The notes: generated from the sequence alone by a model not told the origin. Positions 1-6,870 are shown, numbered from the stretch's first letter. The stretch: 15,722 nt of DNA from Pseudomonadota bacterium (GCA_023458315.1 JAEXAH010000086.1:1-15722), one strand, 5' to 3'. Translations and numbers: made by a program.

Positions 1-191
1 GCCAGGGCGACGTGCTGGAGCCCGAGGACGGCATCATCGCCATCGGCTCGGGCGGCAATTACGCCCTGGCCGCCGCCCGCGCCCTGATCGACACCGACAT
101 CGACGCCGAGGCCATCGCCCGCAAGGCCATGAAGATCGCCGCCGACATCTGCGTCTACACCAACACCAACATCCTGGTGGAGAGCCTCTGA
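1..191 (+). CDS. hslV: HslV (ClpQ) peptidase subunit of the HslUV protease, 3' end only
   Basis: HslV is the Thr-type peptidase ring that, with HslU, degrades unfolded or regulatory proteins in the cytoplasm. Only the last 62 codons are present, in the frame starting at base 3. They read QGDVLEPEDGIIAIGSGG, then NYALAAARAL, then ICVYTNTNILVESL and TGA at 189-191. The IGSGG-YA-AAARAL segment and the ICVYTN C-terminal segment are characteristic of HslV. The N-terminal catalytic Thr lies outside the window. The stop codon is 3 nt before the hslU start, so the two genes form the usual hslVU operon. The identification is secure because of the motif match and the partner gene. Confidence 0.95.
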   Translation, partial: QGDVLEPEDGIIAIGSGGNYALAAARALIDTDIDAEAIARKAMKIAADICVYTNTNILVESL

Positions 192-194
192 GCC

Positions 195-1520
195 ATGCCG
201 TCGTCCTTCTCCCCGCGCGAGATCGTCTCGGAACTGGACCGCTATATCGTCGGCCAGAACGACGCCAAGCGCGCCGTCGCCATCGCCCTGCGCAACCGCT
301 GGCGCCGTCAGCAACTGCCCGACGCCCTGCGTGAAGAGGTTCTGCCCAAGAACATCCTGATGATCGGCCCGACCGGCGTCGGCAAGACCGAGATCGCCCG
401 GCGGCTGGCCCGGCTGGCCCAGGCGCCGTTCCTCAAGGTCGAGGCCACCAAGTTCACCGAAGTGGGCTATGTGGGCCGCGACGTGGAACAGATCGTCCGC
501 GATCTGGTGGAAATCAGCATCGGCATGACCCGCGAGAAGCTGAAGAAGCAGGTCGCCGCCAAGGCCGAGATCGCCGCCGAGGAACGGCTGCTGGACGCCC
601 TGGTCGGCGAAACCGCCAGCCAGGACACCCGCCAGAAATTCCGCAAGATGCTGCGCGAGGGGACGCTGGACGACAAGGAAGTGGAAATCCACGTCGCCGA
701 CAGCGGCAATGCCGGAATGCCCACCTTCGACATTCCCGGAATGCCCGGCGGCCAGGTCGGCATGATCAATCTGTCGGACATGCTGGGCAAGGCGTTCGGC
801 GGCGGCCGCACCAAGCCGCGCCGCCTGAGCGTCAAGGACGCGGGCGCCGTGCTGCTGAGCGAGGAATCCGACAAGCTGCTGGATCAGGACGCGGTGGTGA
901 AGGACGCCATCTGGGCGGTCGAGAACAACGGCATCGTCTTCATCGACGAGATCGACAAGATCTGCGCCCGTTCCAGCGAACACCACGTCGGCGGCGACGT
1001 CAGCCGCGAGGGCGTGCAGCGCGATCTGCTGCCGCTGATCGAGGGCACCACCGTCGCCACCAAGCACGGCAACGTCAAGACCGACCACATCCTGTTCATC
1101 GCGTCGGGCGCCTTTCATCTGGCCAAGCCCAGCGACCTGCTGCCCGAACTTCAGGGCCGCCTGCCCATCCGCGTCGAGCTTCAGGCGCTCAGCCGCGACG
1201 ATTTCGTCCGCATCCTGACCGAGCCCGAGGCCAGCCTGATCAAACAGTACAAGGCGCTGCTGGCCACCGAGGACGTGACCCTGGATTTCGCCGAAGACTC
1301 CATCACCGCCCTGGCCGATCTGGCGGCCGAGATCAACCGCTCGGTCGAGAATATCGGCGCGCGGCGCCTGCACACCGTGCTGGAACGCCTGCTGGAAGAC
1401 ATCAGCTTCACCGCCCCCGACCAAAGCCCCGGCACGGTGATCACCATCACCGCCGACATGGTGGGCGAACGGGTCGGCGGCCTAGCGAAAAAGGCCGATC
1501 TGGCGAAGTTCATCCTTTGA
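195..1520 (+). CDS. hslU: HslU (ClpY) ATPase subunit of the HslUV protease
   Basis: HslU is a AAA+ unfoldase that feeds substrates into the HslV peptidase. The protein has 441 residues, close to the 443 of E. coli HslU. Visible elements are the N-terminal SPREIV-ELDRYIVGQ-DAK segment, Walker A GPTGVGKT at 58-65, the pore-loop motif GYVG at 91-94 followed by RDVE, the inserted I-domain around 110-230, Walker B GIVFIDEIDKI near 248, the sensor-2 region IGARRLHTVLE near 390, and the C-terminal tail AKFIL that in this family docks into HslV. The ATG at 195 follows the hslV stop by 3 nt, which implies translational coupling; no strong Shine-Dalgarno is close by. The gene is intact and typical. Confidence 0.98.
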   Translation: MPSSFSPREIVSELDRYIVGQNDAKRAVAIALRNRWRRQQLPDALREEVLPKNILMIGPTGVGKTEIARRLARLAQAPFLKVEATKFTEVGYVGRDVEQIVRDLVEISIGMTREKLKKQVAAKAEIAAEERLLDALVGETASQDTRQKFRKMLREGTLDDKEVEIHVADSGNAGMPTFDIPGMPGGQVGMINLSDMLGKAFGGGRTKPRRLSVKDAGAVLLSEESDKLLDQDAVVKDAIWAVENNGIVFIDEIDKICARSSEHHVGGDVSREGVQRDLLPLIEGTTVATKHGNVKTDHILFIASGAFHLAKPSDLLPELQGRLPIRVELQALSRDDFVRILTEPEASLIKQYKALLATEDVTLDFAEDSITALADLAAEINRSVENIGARRLHTVLERLLEDISFTAPDQSPGTVITITADMVGERVGGLAKKADLAKFIL

Positions 1521-1589
1521 CCCCTGCCGCCATTGCGGCGGCGGCCAAGGGTGCGGATGCACCCGCCCGGCGAGGGACAAAATATAAAG

Positions 1590-1611
1590 GCGAAGGGGCT
1601 TGCCCCTTCGC
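1590..1611. terminator. GC-rich hairpin downstream of hslU (possible terminator or dispersed repeat)
   Basis: A perfect 9-bp stem GCGAAGGGG / CCCCTTCGC (1590-1598 and 1603-1611) closes a CTTG loop about 70 nt after the hslU stop. No T-run follows on the plus strand, so it is not a canonical intrinsic terminator for hslVU. On the minus strand it is followed by a T-rich stretch (CCTTTATATTTTG), but no minus-strand gene ends here. It may slow or end hslVU transcription, or be a copy of a repetitive intergenic element. A smaller stem, GCCGC-CATT-GCGGC, lies at 1526-1539. Confidence 0.45.
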
Positions 1612-1629
1612 GCATCCCTGTTCCCTTGG

Positions 1630-1645
1630 TATGATTGCGGTCATA
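1630..1645. promoter_or_regulatory. Crp/Fnr-type dyad operator TATGA-N6-TCATA
   Basis: A perfect inverted repeat, TATGA then TTGCGG then TCATA, lies just upstream of the ribosome binding site and GTG start of the Crp/Fnr-family gene. The half-site length and 6-nt spacing match the geometry of the CRP consensus TGTGA-N6-TCACA. The position directly before the regulator's own gene suggests autoregulation, which is inference. A TATAAA hexamer at 1583-1588 could be a -10 element, but it has no recognisable -35. Confidence 0.5.
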
Positions 1646-1659
1646 AAGGGAGGGGTGCC

Positions 1660-2238
1660 GTGGCCGACGAGATTCTCAATCTTTTCCGAAGCCTGAAGCC
1701 CAGCCGCCGTACCCTGGCGGCGGGGGAAAGCCTGTTCGCCTTTGGCGACCCGGCCAACGCGCTGTTTCATGTGGAACAGGGCAGCATCCGCATGATGCGG
1801 GCCGGGGTGCCGCTGCATACTGCCGAGGCCGGAACCGCCTTTGCCGAATGGGCGCTGTTCACCGAAACCTGTCCATGCGACGCGGTGGCGGAAACCGACG
1901 CGGTGGTATTGGCCTTCGCCAAGACCCCGGTGCTGTTGCAGTTGAAGGCCCATCCCGATATCGCCCTGGCCTTCGCCGCGTTGCTGGCCCGCGACCTGCA
2001 CCGCATGCGCGGGCGGCTGGAACTGGTGCGGCAAAAGGGCGCCCGCGAGCGCGTGCTGGGGTATCTGGTGCGCGCCGGGGCCGCCGACCGCGCCATCACC
2101 CTGCCACGCACCTTGACCGAGGTCGCCCGCGACATCGGCATCACGCGCGAGGCGCTGTACCGCACCCTGGCCGCCCTGGTGCGCGACGGCACCGTCAGCC
2201 GCGACGGCACCCGGACGTTTCGGCTGCTGCGATCCTGA
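1660..2238 (+). CDS. Crp/Fnr-family transcriptional regulator
   Basis: A 192-residue protein starting at GTG 1660. That start is chosen because GGGAGG lies at 1648-1653, 6 nt upstream; a longer open frame from 1600 would begin inside a hairpin and lacks a ribosome binding site. The N-terminal half is a cupin-like effector domain (LAAGESLFAFGDPANALFHVEQGSIR, with the phosphate-binding-cassette region GTAFAEWALFTETCPCDAVA). A long helix LLARDLHRMRGRLELVR follows, then the C-terminal winged helix with ARDIGITREALYRTLAAL. The cassette lacks the Arg that contacts cyclic nucleotide phosphate in CRP and has a Cys-Pro-Cys instead, so cAMP binding is doubtful. There is no N-terminal FNR-type cysteine cluster. 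The target is unknown. Its stop abuts the stop of the convergent glycosyltransferase. The family call is firm, the signal unknown. Confidence 0.88.
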   Translation: MADEILNLFRSLKPSRRTLAAGESLFAFGDPANALFHVEQGSIRMMRAGVPLHTAEAGTAFAEWALFTETCPCDAVAETDAVVLAFAKTPVLLQLKAHPDIALAFAALLARDLHRMRGRLELVRQKGARERVLGYLVRAGAADRAITLPRTLTEVARDIGITREALYRTLAALVRDGTVSRDGTRTFRLLRS

Positions 2239-3312
2239 TCACGCGCATTTGCGCATGGGCACCGGCGGGCATTGACGATCATTGCGCCAGTCGAAGGTGG
2301 CGGCATCGATGCGGCCTTCGGTGACGCCGATCATGTAGTGCGCCACGCGGGTCACATCGAACATGGCGTGATAGGCCGCCCATCCCCGTTGGGCCATGGC
2401 GCGGCACGCCGCATCGTCGCGGCTGAACCGCGCCAGGATGTCCACCAAACCGTCGGCAGTGTCGTAGAACGCCATTTCATCGTCGCCGAACAACTGGTCG
2501 AAGCCGCTGGCCCGTTCCATGGCCACCAGCACGCCGTTGCCCGCCAGTTGCGCCATGCGATCCGACGAATACCAACGCACGTCGTTGCGGCGGCTGATGT
2601 TCAGGCCGATGCGCGACGATGCCATGGCCGCCATGCATTCGGCCCCTTCCAGATGCGGAGCATCGATGCCCGGCGTCAGGAAACGGCAATCGGGCAGCCG
2701 GGTCTTGAGATTCTGAAGCAAATCGACCGGCGTCACGTCCTGGCCGCAATGGCGGCGGGTGAAATGGCCGGACCCCACCGCATAGAATACATCCCAGTCA
2801 TACGCCGGGGCGGCAAAAGCCTTTCCCCGTTCGATGCTGAGATCGGTGGCGTTGGGCAGGAATGCCACCCTGGCGCCATCCCTGGCCAGATCCTGCAACA
2901 GCGGACCGGCGGTGGTGACGAAGGTGATGTCCACCAGGGCGATCTTCGAGCGGATGCGGTCCACGTTGTCGGCGTCGAACAGCGGGTCGACGTTCCACTG
3001 CACCAGCCGCACCCCGGGCAGATGTTCGCGGATCGCCGCCACCGTTTCCGGATGGATGGTGTCGGCATGGCCGAACATCACCACATCCGGACGCAGATTG
3101 CGCACCAATTGCAACAGACGCCGGTTGGCCCCCCGACGACCGATCTTGCGCGACAACAGCGGCGTCGCCGCCCGTGCGGCATCGCGGTCGCTGAACGTGA
3201 CCACGTTGTGACCGGCGCGGACCAAGCCATTGGTCAGCTTGTATTGCAGGGCGGCGAAACCGGCACCCTTCAAGCGGTCTGAGAAATTGGCGACATGGAG
3301 AATTGTATGCAC
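2239..3312 (-). CDS. Glycosyltransferase, CgeB/family 1-like
   Basis: A 357-residue protein resembling CgeB-type glycosyltransferases with a GT-B fold. The N-terminus HTILHVANFSDRLKGAGF-ALQYKLTNGLVRAGHNV is the usual first Rossmann unit. RPDVVMFGHADTIHPETV and VQWNVDPLF follow. The C-terminal third (NISRRNDVRWYSSDRMAQ, then AGNGVLVAMERASGFDQLF and VDILARFSRDD) matches the Glyco_trans_1_2 region, where the sugar nucleotide would bind. The substrate cannot be inferred; a surface polysaccharide role is a guess. The start is GTG at 3312, since an in-frame TGA lies four codons upstream and no good Shine-Dalgarno is seen. Its TGA directly abuts the crp-like TGA on the other strand (TGATCA), with no room for a separate terminator. 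It appears transcribed alone from the AT-rich region upstream. Confidence 0.85.
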   Translation of the reverse strand: MHTILHVANFSDRLKGAGFAALQYKLTNGLVRAGHNVVTFSDRDAARAATPLLSRKIGRRGANRRLLQLVRNLRPDVVMFGHADTIHPETVAAIREHLPGVRLVQWNVDPLFDADNVDRIRSKIALVDITFVTTAGPLLQDLARDGARVAFLPNATDLSIERGKAFAAPAYDWDVFYAVGSGHFTRRHCGQDVTPVDLLQNLKTRLPDCRFLTPGIDAPHLEGAECMAAMASSRIGLNISRRNDVRWYSSDRMAQLAGNGVLVAMERASGFDQLFGDDEMAFYDTADGLVDILARFSRDDAACRAMAQRGWAAYHAMFDVTRVAHYMIGVTEGRIDAATFDWRNDRQCPPVPMRKCA

Positions 3313-3343
3313 GAGGGAAATTCACGATAGATGGGGGGCACGG

Positions 3344-3359
3344 ACCATATGGGGTTTTT
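3344..3359. repeat. Direct repeat, copy 1 (ACCATATGGGGTTTTT)
   Basis: A 16-nt sequence that recurs at 3462-3477 as ACCATTTGGGGTTTTT, identical at 15 of 16 positions and in the same orientation, 118 nt apart. This copy overlaps the candidate promoter of the glycosyltransferase. It may be a regulator binding site or the trace of an insertion or duplication. Confidence 0.6.
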
Positions 3360-3373
3360 TATCGCCCAATCAA
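3344..3373 (-). promoter_or_regulatory. Candidate promoter for the glycosyltransferase gene
   Basis: On the minus strand a TTGATT hexamer (3368-3373) is separated by 18 nt from TATGGT (3344-3349), about 32 nt upstream of the GTG start. It lies in the most AT-rich part of the region. The match is moderate, and alphaproteobacterial -10 elements are poorly conserved, so this is only a candidate. The -10 overlaps one copy of the 16-bp direct repeat described separately. Confidence 0.35.
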
Positions 3374-3461
3374 CACAAACTTTCGCTTTAACTTCCTGTT
3401 TCGCAGCCTATTGAAATAGACAGAATCGCACCAAATAAGTATTCCGTCCGGCAAGGCGACA

Positions 3462-3477
3462 ACCATTTGGGGTTTTT
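3462..3477. repeat. Direct repeat, copy 2 (ACCATTTGGGGTTTTT)
   Basis: The second copy of the 16-nt direct repeat ends 1 nt before the stop codon of the XRE regulator gene (minus strand). The two copies frame most of the AT-rich interval between the XRE gene and the glycosyltransferase gene (3313-3478). No coding sequence was seen in that interval. Confidence 0.6.
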
Positions 3478-3478
3478 G

Positions 3479-3829
3479 TCATTCCCGCAGCAGCGACAAC
3501 ATGCCCGCAACTGTTTCATCAGGTAAGGACCCGATGGTTTCCGCCAGCCGATTCGCCAGTTCGGTGCGGTCGGGCGACAGACCGGCGGTGTCGATGGTGA
3601 CGCGCGGGTGGGACAGGTCGGCCAGACGTTTCAATTCCTCGGCCTCGTCCCAGATGCAGCCCAGATAGCCGGCGATCTGCATGACCAGCCCCGGGGCCGG
3701 GCGGCCACGATGGCCGTGTTCCAGCGCCGACAGATAGGCCGAGGACAGGTTGAGGTCGGCGGCCATGCGTTTCAGCGGAATGTTCCGGGCGTCGCGCAGG
3801 GCGCGGACCTTGGCGCCGAACGGAGTCAT
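3479..3829 (-). CDS. XRE-family helix-turn-helix regulator
   Basis: A 116-residue protein. The N-terminal half is a Cro/C1-type HTH: FGAKVRALRDARNIPLKR (4-21), then MAADLNLSSAYLSALEHG (22-39), the typical recognition helix pattern. The C-terminal half (VTIDTAGLSPDRTELANRLA and SLPDETVAGMLSLL) has no recognisable ligand domain. The ATG at 3829 follows the smr stop by a single base (TGACATG), so the two are one transcription unit. A small XRE gene after smr is, to my recollection, common in related alphaproteobacteria. Its targets are unknown. Confidence 0.9.
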   Translation of the reverse strand: MTPFGAKVRALRDARNIPLKRMAADLNLSSAYLSALEHGHRGRPAPGLVMQIAGYLGCIWDEAEELKRLADLSHPRVTIDTAGLSPDRTELANRLAETIGSLPDETVAGMLSLLRE

Positions 3830-3830
3830 G

Positions 3831-4388
3831 TCAGCGCCGCCGCTTGATCAGCACATACAGCGCGCCCTCGCCGCCATGCTGGGGGCGGGCGGGGGAAAAG
3901 CCCAGGATGCGTTCGCGGCACGGCGACTGGTTCAGCCAGCGCGGCACATTGGCCCGCAACACGCCGGTACCCTCACGATAGCCCTTGCCGGTGATCACCA
4001 GCAGACAGCGGCGACCGCCGTCATAGGCGCGGGCGACGAAACCGACCAGGGCGGCGTGGGCGGTGTCCTGGGTCATGCCGTGCAGGTCCAGGCGTCCGTC
4101 GATCTCCATCTCGCCCCGCTTCATGCGCTCGGCCGAGCGTTTGTCCAGGCCGGGCGTGTTGCCGGGGGCCAGCGGCGGCAACACCCGTTGCGGCGGCGGT
4201 GCCGCCGGACGGGGCGAGGGCGGGGCGGGGCGCGGAGAAGGAGCGGGCTTGTCCGCCTCGGGCTCGGGCGGCGGGGTTTCATCCTCGGGCACGGCGCGGC
4301 CGGGCAACGGCGTCACCGTCCCCGCCACCGCCCGCCAGATGCGGACCTCGTCCGGGGTCAGGACGCGGCGCCGGTTCCGCCCGCTCAT
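3831..4388 (-). CDS. Smr-domain protein
   Basis: A 185-residue protein with an N-terminal segment MSGRNRRRVLTPDEVRIWR (1-19), a Pro/Ala-rich linker (about 38-75), and a C-terminal Smr (small MutS-related) domain. The domain shows LDLHGMT at 100-106 and VITGKGY at 131-137, the two conserved Smr loops; it ends in IKRRR. Smr domains are nucleic-acid-binding modules, some with endonuclease activity on DNA or RNA. Which applies here cannot be told. The start ATG at 4388 overlaps the stop of the upstream membrane-protein gene (ATGA), indicating coupling. A longer in-frame extension to 4862 exists but overlaps that gene fully and is rejected. Confidence 0.93.
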   Translation of the reverse strand: MSGRNRRRVLTPDEVRIWRAVAGTVTPLPGRAVPEDETPPPEPEADKPAPSPRPAPPSPRPAAPPPQRVLPPLAPGNTPGLDKRSAERMKRGEMEIDGRLDLHGMTQDTAHAALVGFVARAYDGGRRCLLVITGKGYREGTGVLRANVPRWLNQSPCRERILGFSPARPQHGGEGALYVLIKRRR

Positions 4389-4936
4389 GTCCGGCCGCTT
4401 CCCGGCGGCAGGATCTCCTGGGCGGCGGCTTCGTCGTCCGCCATCGCCCCGAGCCCCGGCGGCTGACCGTCGGCGGGCAGGTTGCGGCGCACGAATTTGC
4501 GCCAGTCGCCGCGCGGCGCCACACAGGGCGGTTCGCTGCTGTTCATCATCACCAGCGCCATGCCGCCCAATTGCCACACCTGGTTCAGATGGGCGGCGCC
4601 GTGCTGGATATAGGTCTTGGTGCGCAGCCGGATGCGCCACGCCAGGAAATGCTTGATCCCCAGCAGGTGGCCCAGCGCCCCCAGGGTCATGGCGACGATG
4701 CCGATGGCGACCCCGGTGGCCAACAGGATGGCCAGGGCCAGCACCATCAGCACCAGCAACGGCAACAGGTGGTCCCAGCCGTTGTGGACCGGCGAGCCCT
4801 GGAAATCGAGCATGCGCTGGTCGGTATAGACCTCGATGCGGCCCGCCTGCATGGCGTCGCACAACCGCCGGTGCAGGTCGTCCTCTTCCTGGGCTTTCTT
4901 GGCACGCCAGTCGGCCATGATGGCACTCATGGACAT
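4385..4936 (-). CDS. Hypothetical membrane protein between mltA and smr
   Basis: I do not recognise a named family. The 183-residue protein has a charged N-terminal part (ADWRAKKAQEEDDLHRRL), a hydrophobic stretch about 56-98 (LLPLLVLMVLALAILLATG, then AIGIVAMTLGALGHLLG) that could form two membrane helices in a hairpin, a basic segment WRIRLRTKTYIQHG, and a polar Pro/Gly-rich tail. No signal peptide is visible. It starts 13 nt after the mltA stop and overlaps smr by 4 nt (ATGA), so it is an operon member. The start is uncertain: ATG 4936 is close to the GGGGGAA motif, and the in-frame ATG at 4930 (Met3) has better Shine-Dalgarno spacing. Its placement next to a lytic transglycosylase gene suggests an envelope role, but that is only context. 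Confidence 0.8.
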   Translation of the reverse strand: MSMSAIMADWRAKKAQEEDDLHRRLCDAMQAGRIEVYTDQRMLDFQGSPVHNGWDHLLPLLVLMVLALAILLATGVAIGIVAMTLGALGHLLGIKHFLAWRIRLRTKTYIQHGAAHLNQVWQLGGMALVMMNSSEPPCVAPRGDWRKFVRRNLPADGQPPGLGAMADDEAAAQEILPPGSGRT

Positions 4937-4949
4937 TTCCCCCGGGCGA

Positions 4950-6164
4950 TTACCATAAATCGGCGCCGGGGCCGGAATCCAGGGCGGCGAGACGGGGCGA
5001 GCGCGAACGCGGCAACAGCATCCAATAGCGGCCGGGGCTTTTCATGCGCCCGGCCTTTTCGAACGCCGCTTCGCCCGCCCCCCAAAAGAAGTCGCCGCGC
5101 ACCACGCCCTTGATGGCGGTGCCGGTGTCCTGGGCGACCATCAGCCGCCGCAGCGGCCGACCCGAGGGTTCGACGGTGTCCAGGAATACCGGCACCCCCA
5201 GGGGCACGAAGCGGGTGTCCACCGCCAACGACCGTTCGGCGGTCAGGGCCACGCCCTCGGACCCGACGGGGCCGTCGCCGCCGATGGGGCGATAGAACAC
5301 ATAGCGCGGATTTTGGGCCATCAGCACCCGGGCCTGTTCGGGATTGGCCTTCAGCCACGCCCGCACGCCGGGCATAGAGGTGTCCTCGACCAGTCCCTTG
5401 TCGCGCAGGATCTTGCCGATGCCGACGAATTTGTGGCCGTTGGTGCCCGCCACCGCCAGACGCAGCACGCTGCCGTCTTCCAGACGGATGCGGCCCGAGC
5501 CCTGGATGTGCAGGATGTGGGCGTCCACCGGATCGGCCACCCAGGCCACCGGCACCGCCACCGGCCCCAATGCCCCGGCCTCGATCTCGGCGCGGGTGGG
5601 ATAGGGCTCGAAACGGCCGCCGATCATGCGGCCCACCTGGGGCTCGCCGCCCTGGCCGTCGTTGCGCACCACCAGGTCGCGCGGCTTGCCCAGCAAGGGG
5701 ACGCCATAGCGGGCGGTGCGGGTGCGCGATCCGTCCAGCTCGGGCTCGAAATAGCCGGTGAACAGGCCGTCGGCGCGGCCGTTATTGGTGACGAGGAACG
5801 GCGTGAACCACGTCTCGAAAAAGCCGCGAACGCCGTCATGGTCGGCGGCGTTCAGGCGGCGGGCCGCCGAACAGGGGGGATGCCAGTCGGCCACCGTGCC
5901 GCCCGCGCCGTCGGCGCCGACGCTTTTTTCCCCGGGCAATCGGGTCAGGCGCTCGCACGAGCGCAGCAAGGCGGGCAGCGCCGCGCCGGGGGCGTCGTCC
6001 CGCCAGCCGGGCAATTCGGCGAAGCTGGCGGGGCGCAGATCGGCGCGGTCGGGACCGGCGGGCGCCGCCCCGCCCGCGGGCGGCCACGGCGCCGGGGTGC
6101 GGACGGGGGCCTCGGCGCAGGCGGCCACGGCCAGGACCAGCAACAGGGACGACAGGCGACGCAT
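4950..6164 (-). CDS. mltA: Membrane-bound lytic murein transglycosylase A (MltA)
   Basis: MltA cleaves the MurNAc-GlcNAc bond of peptidoglycan with formation of 1,6-anhydro-MurNAc. The 404-residue product starts with a lipoprotein signal peptide: MRRLSSLLLVLAVAAC, with lipobox VAAC and Cys16, so it is expected to be lipid-anchored in the envelope. The MltA domain follows (TGYFEPELDGSRT, YPTRAEIEAGAL, AYVADP-like VAWVADPVDAHILHIQGSGRI). The C-terminal 3D domain carries VAQDTGTAIKG with the catalytic Asp and then DFFWGAGEAAFEKAGRMKS. It is somewhat longer than E. coli MltA (365). It lies 13 nt after the Tim44-like gene, in the same operon. Confidence 0.97.
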   Translation of the reverse strand: MRRLSSLLLVLAVAACAEAPVRTPAPWPPAGGAAPAGPDRADLRPASFAELPGWRDDAPGAALPALLRSCERLTRLPGEKSVGADGAGGTVADWHPPCSAARRLNAADHDGVRGFFETWFTPFLVTNNGRADGLFTGYFEPELDGSRTRTARYGVPLLGKPRDLVVRNDGQGGEPQVGRMIGGRFEPYPTRAEIEAGALGPVAVPVAWVADPVDAHILHIQGSGRIRLEDGSVLRLAVAGTNGHKFVGIGKILRDKGLVEDTSMPGVRAWLKANPEQARVLMAQNPRYVFYRPIGGDGPVGSEGVALTAERSLAVDTRFVPLGVPVFLDTVEPSGRPLRRLMVAQDTGTAIKGVVRGDFFWGAGEAAFEKAGRMKSPGRYWMLLPRSRSPRLAALDSGPGADLW

Positions 6165-6177
6165 CGGGCAGGCTCCG

Positions 6178-6870
6178 TCAGGCGCGGCCGCTCTGGTCCT
6201 CGGCGGCGCGGGTCGCCACCAGTTGCCAGTTGGGATCGGCCGTGCGGGTGTCGCGGCGGAAGGTCCAGATGTCGATCACGTCGATCACCCGGTTGGGATC
6301 GCCATCGACCACCCGGCCTTCGGAATCCTTGACCGCGTTGACCTGTTCCGACACGAAGCGCACGGTGACTTCCGCCAGGGTGCCGTTCATGCGGGCGTCC
6401 ACCGCCTTGACCTCGCGGATGCCCATCAATTCGCTGATCAGCGTCTCGCCCGATCGGCCGCGCGCCTCGATGGCGTCGGCGAAGGGACGATAGACGCCAT
6501 CCGCCAGCAACGGCCGCAAGGTGCGCAAATCGCCCGCGGCAAAGGCTTGCAGGATCATCTCGAACGCCATCCGCGCGCCCGACAGGAACGGGTCCAGGCG
6601 GAAGGACGGATCGGCGGCACGGATTTCCGCCACGCCCTCGCCCAGCGGGCCGGGCGGCAGTTTCTCGTCCTCGGCCTCGTCCGGCGCGGCGGCGCGGGAT
6701 CGGGCGGTGCCGATGTCCACCACGTTGTCGGGGGCTTCCTGCCGCTCCCATTGCGGCGGCGGCCGTTCATTGCCGGTACGCTTGCCCAGCACGTTGCGCA
6801 GCCGCATGATCAGTGCCACAGCGACCACGGCGAAAAAAACGATGTCGAGAAGATAGGAATCGCCGCTCAT
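6178..6870 (-). CDS. Tim44/TimA-like domain protein
   Basis: A 230-residue protein with an N-terminal membrane anchor (YLLDIVFFAVVAVALIMRL, 6-24), a polar linker about 30-75, and a Tim44-like domain from about 80. Within it are FLSGARMAFEMILQAFAAGD, LRPLLADGVYRPFADAI and, near the end, DVIDIWTFRRD and WQLVATRA, as in the bacterial homologues of the mitochondrial import factor Tim44. The bacterial role is not well defined; a part in membrane or envelope protein handling is likely. It is the first gene of a minus-strand operon with mltA and smr, and it is divergent from fxsA across 88 nt. ATG 6870 is preceded by AGTAGG. Confidence 0.92.
   Translation of the reverse strand: MSGDSYLLDIVFFAVVAVALIMRLRNVLGKRTGNERPPPQWERQEAPDNVVDIGTARSRAAAPDEAEDEKLPPGPLGEGVAEIRAADPSFRLDPFLSGARMAFEMILQAFAAGDLRTLRPLLADGVYRPFADAIEARGRSGETLISELMGIREVKAVDARMNGTLAEVTVRFVSEQVNAVKDSEGRVVDGDPNRVIDVIDIWTFRRDTRTADPNWQLVATRAAEDQSGRA

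Noticed and set aside
4389..4862. A long in-frame N-terminal extension of the Smr protein
   Set aside because: The segment overlaps the membrane-protein gene entirely and is Arg/Gly/Pro-rich without conservation features. The ATG at 4388 with ATGA coupling explains the start better.
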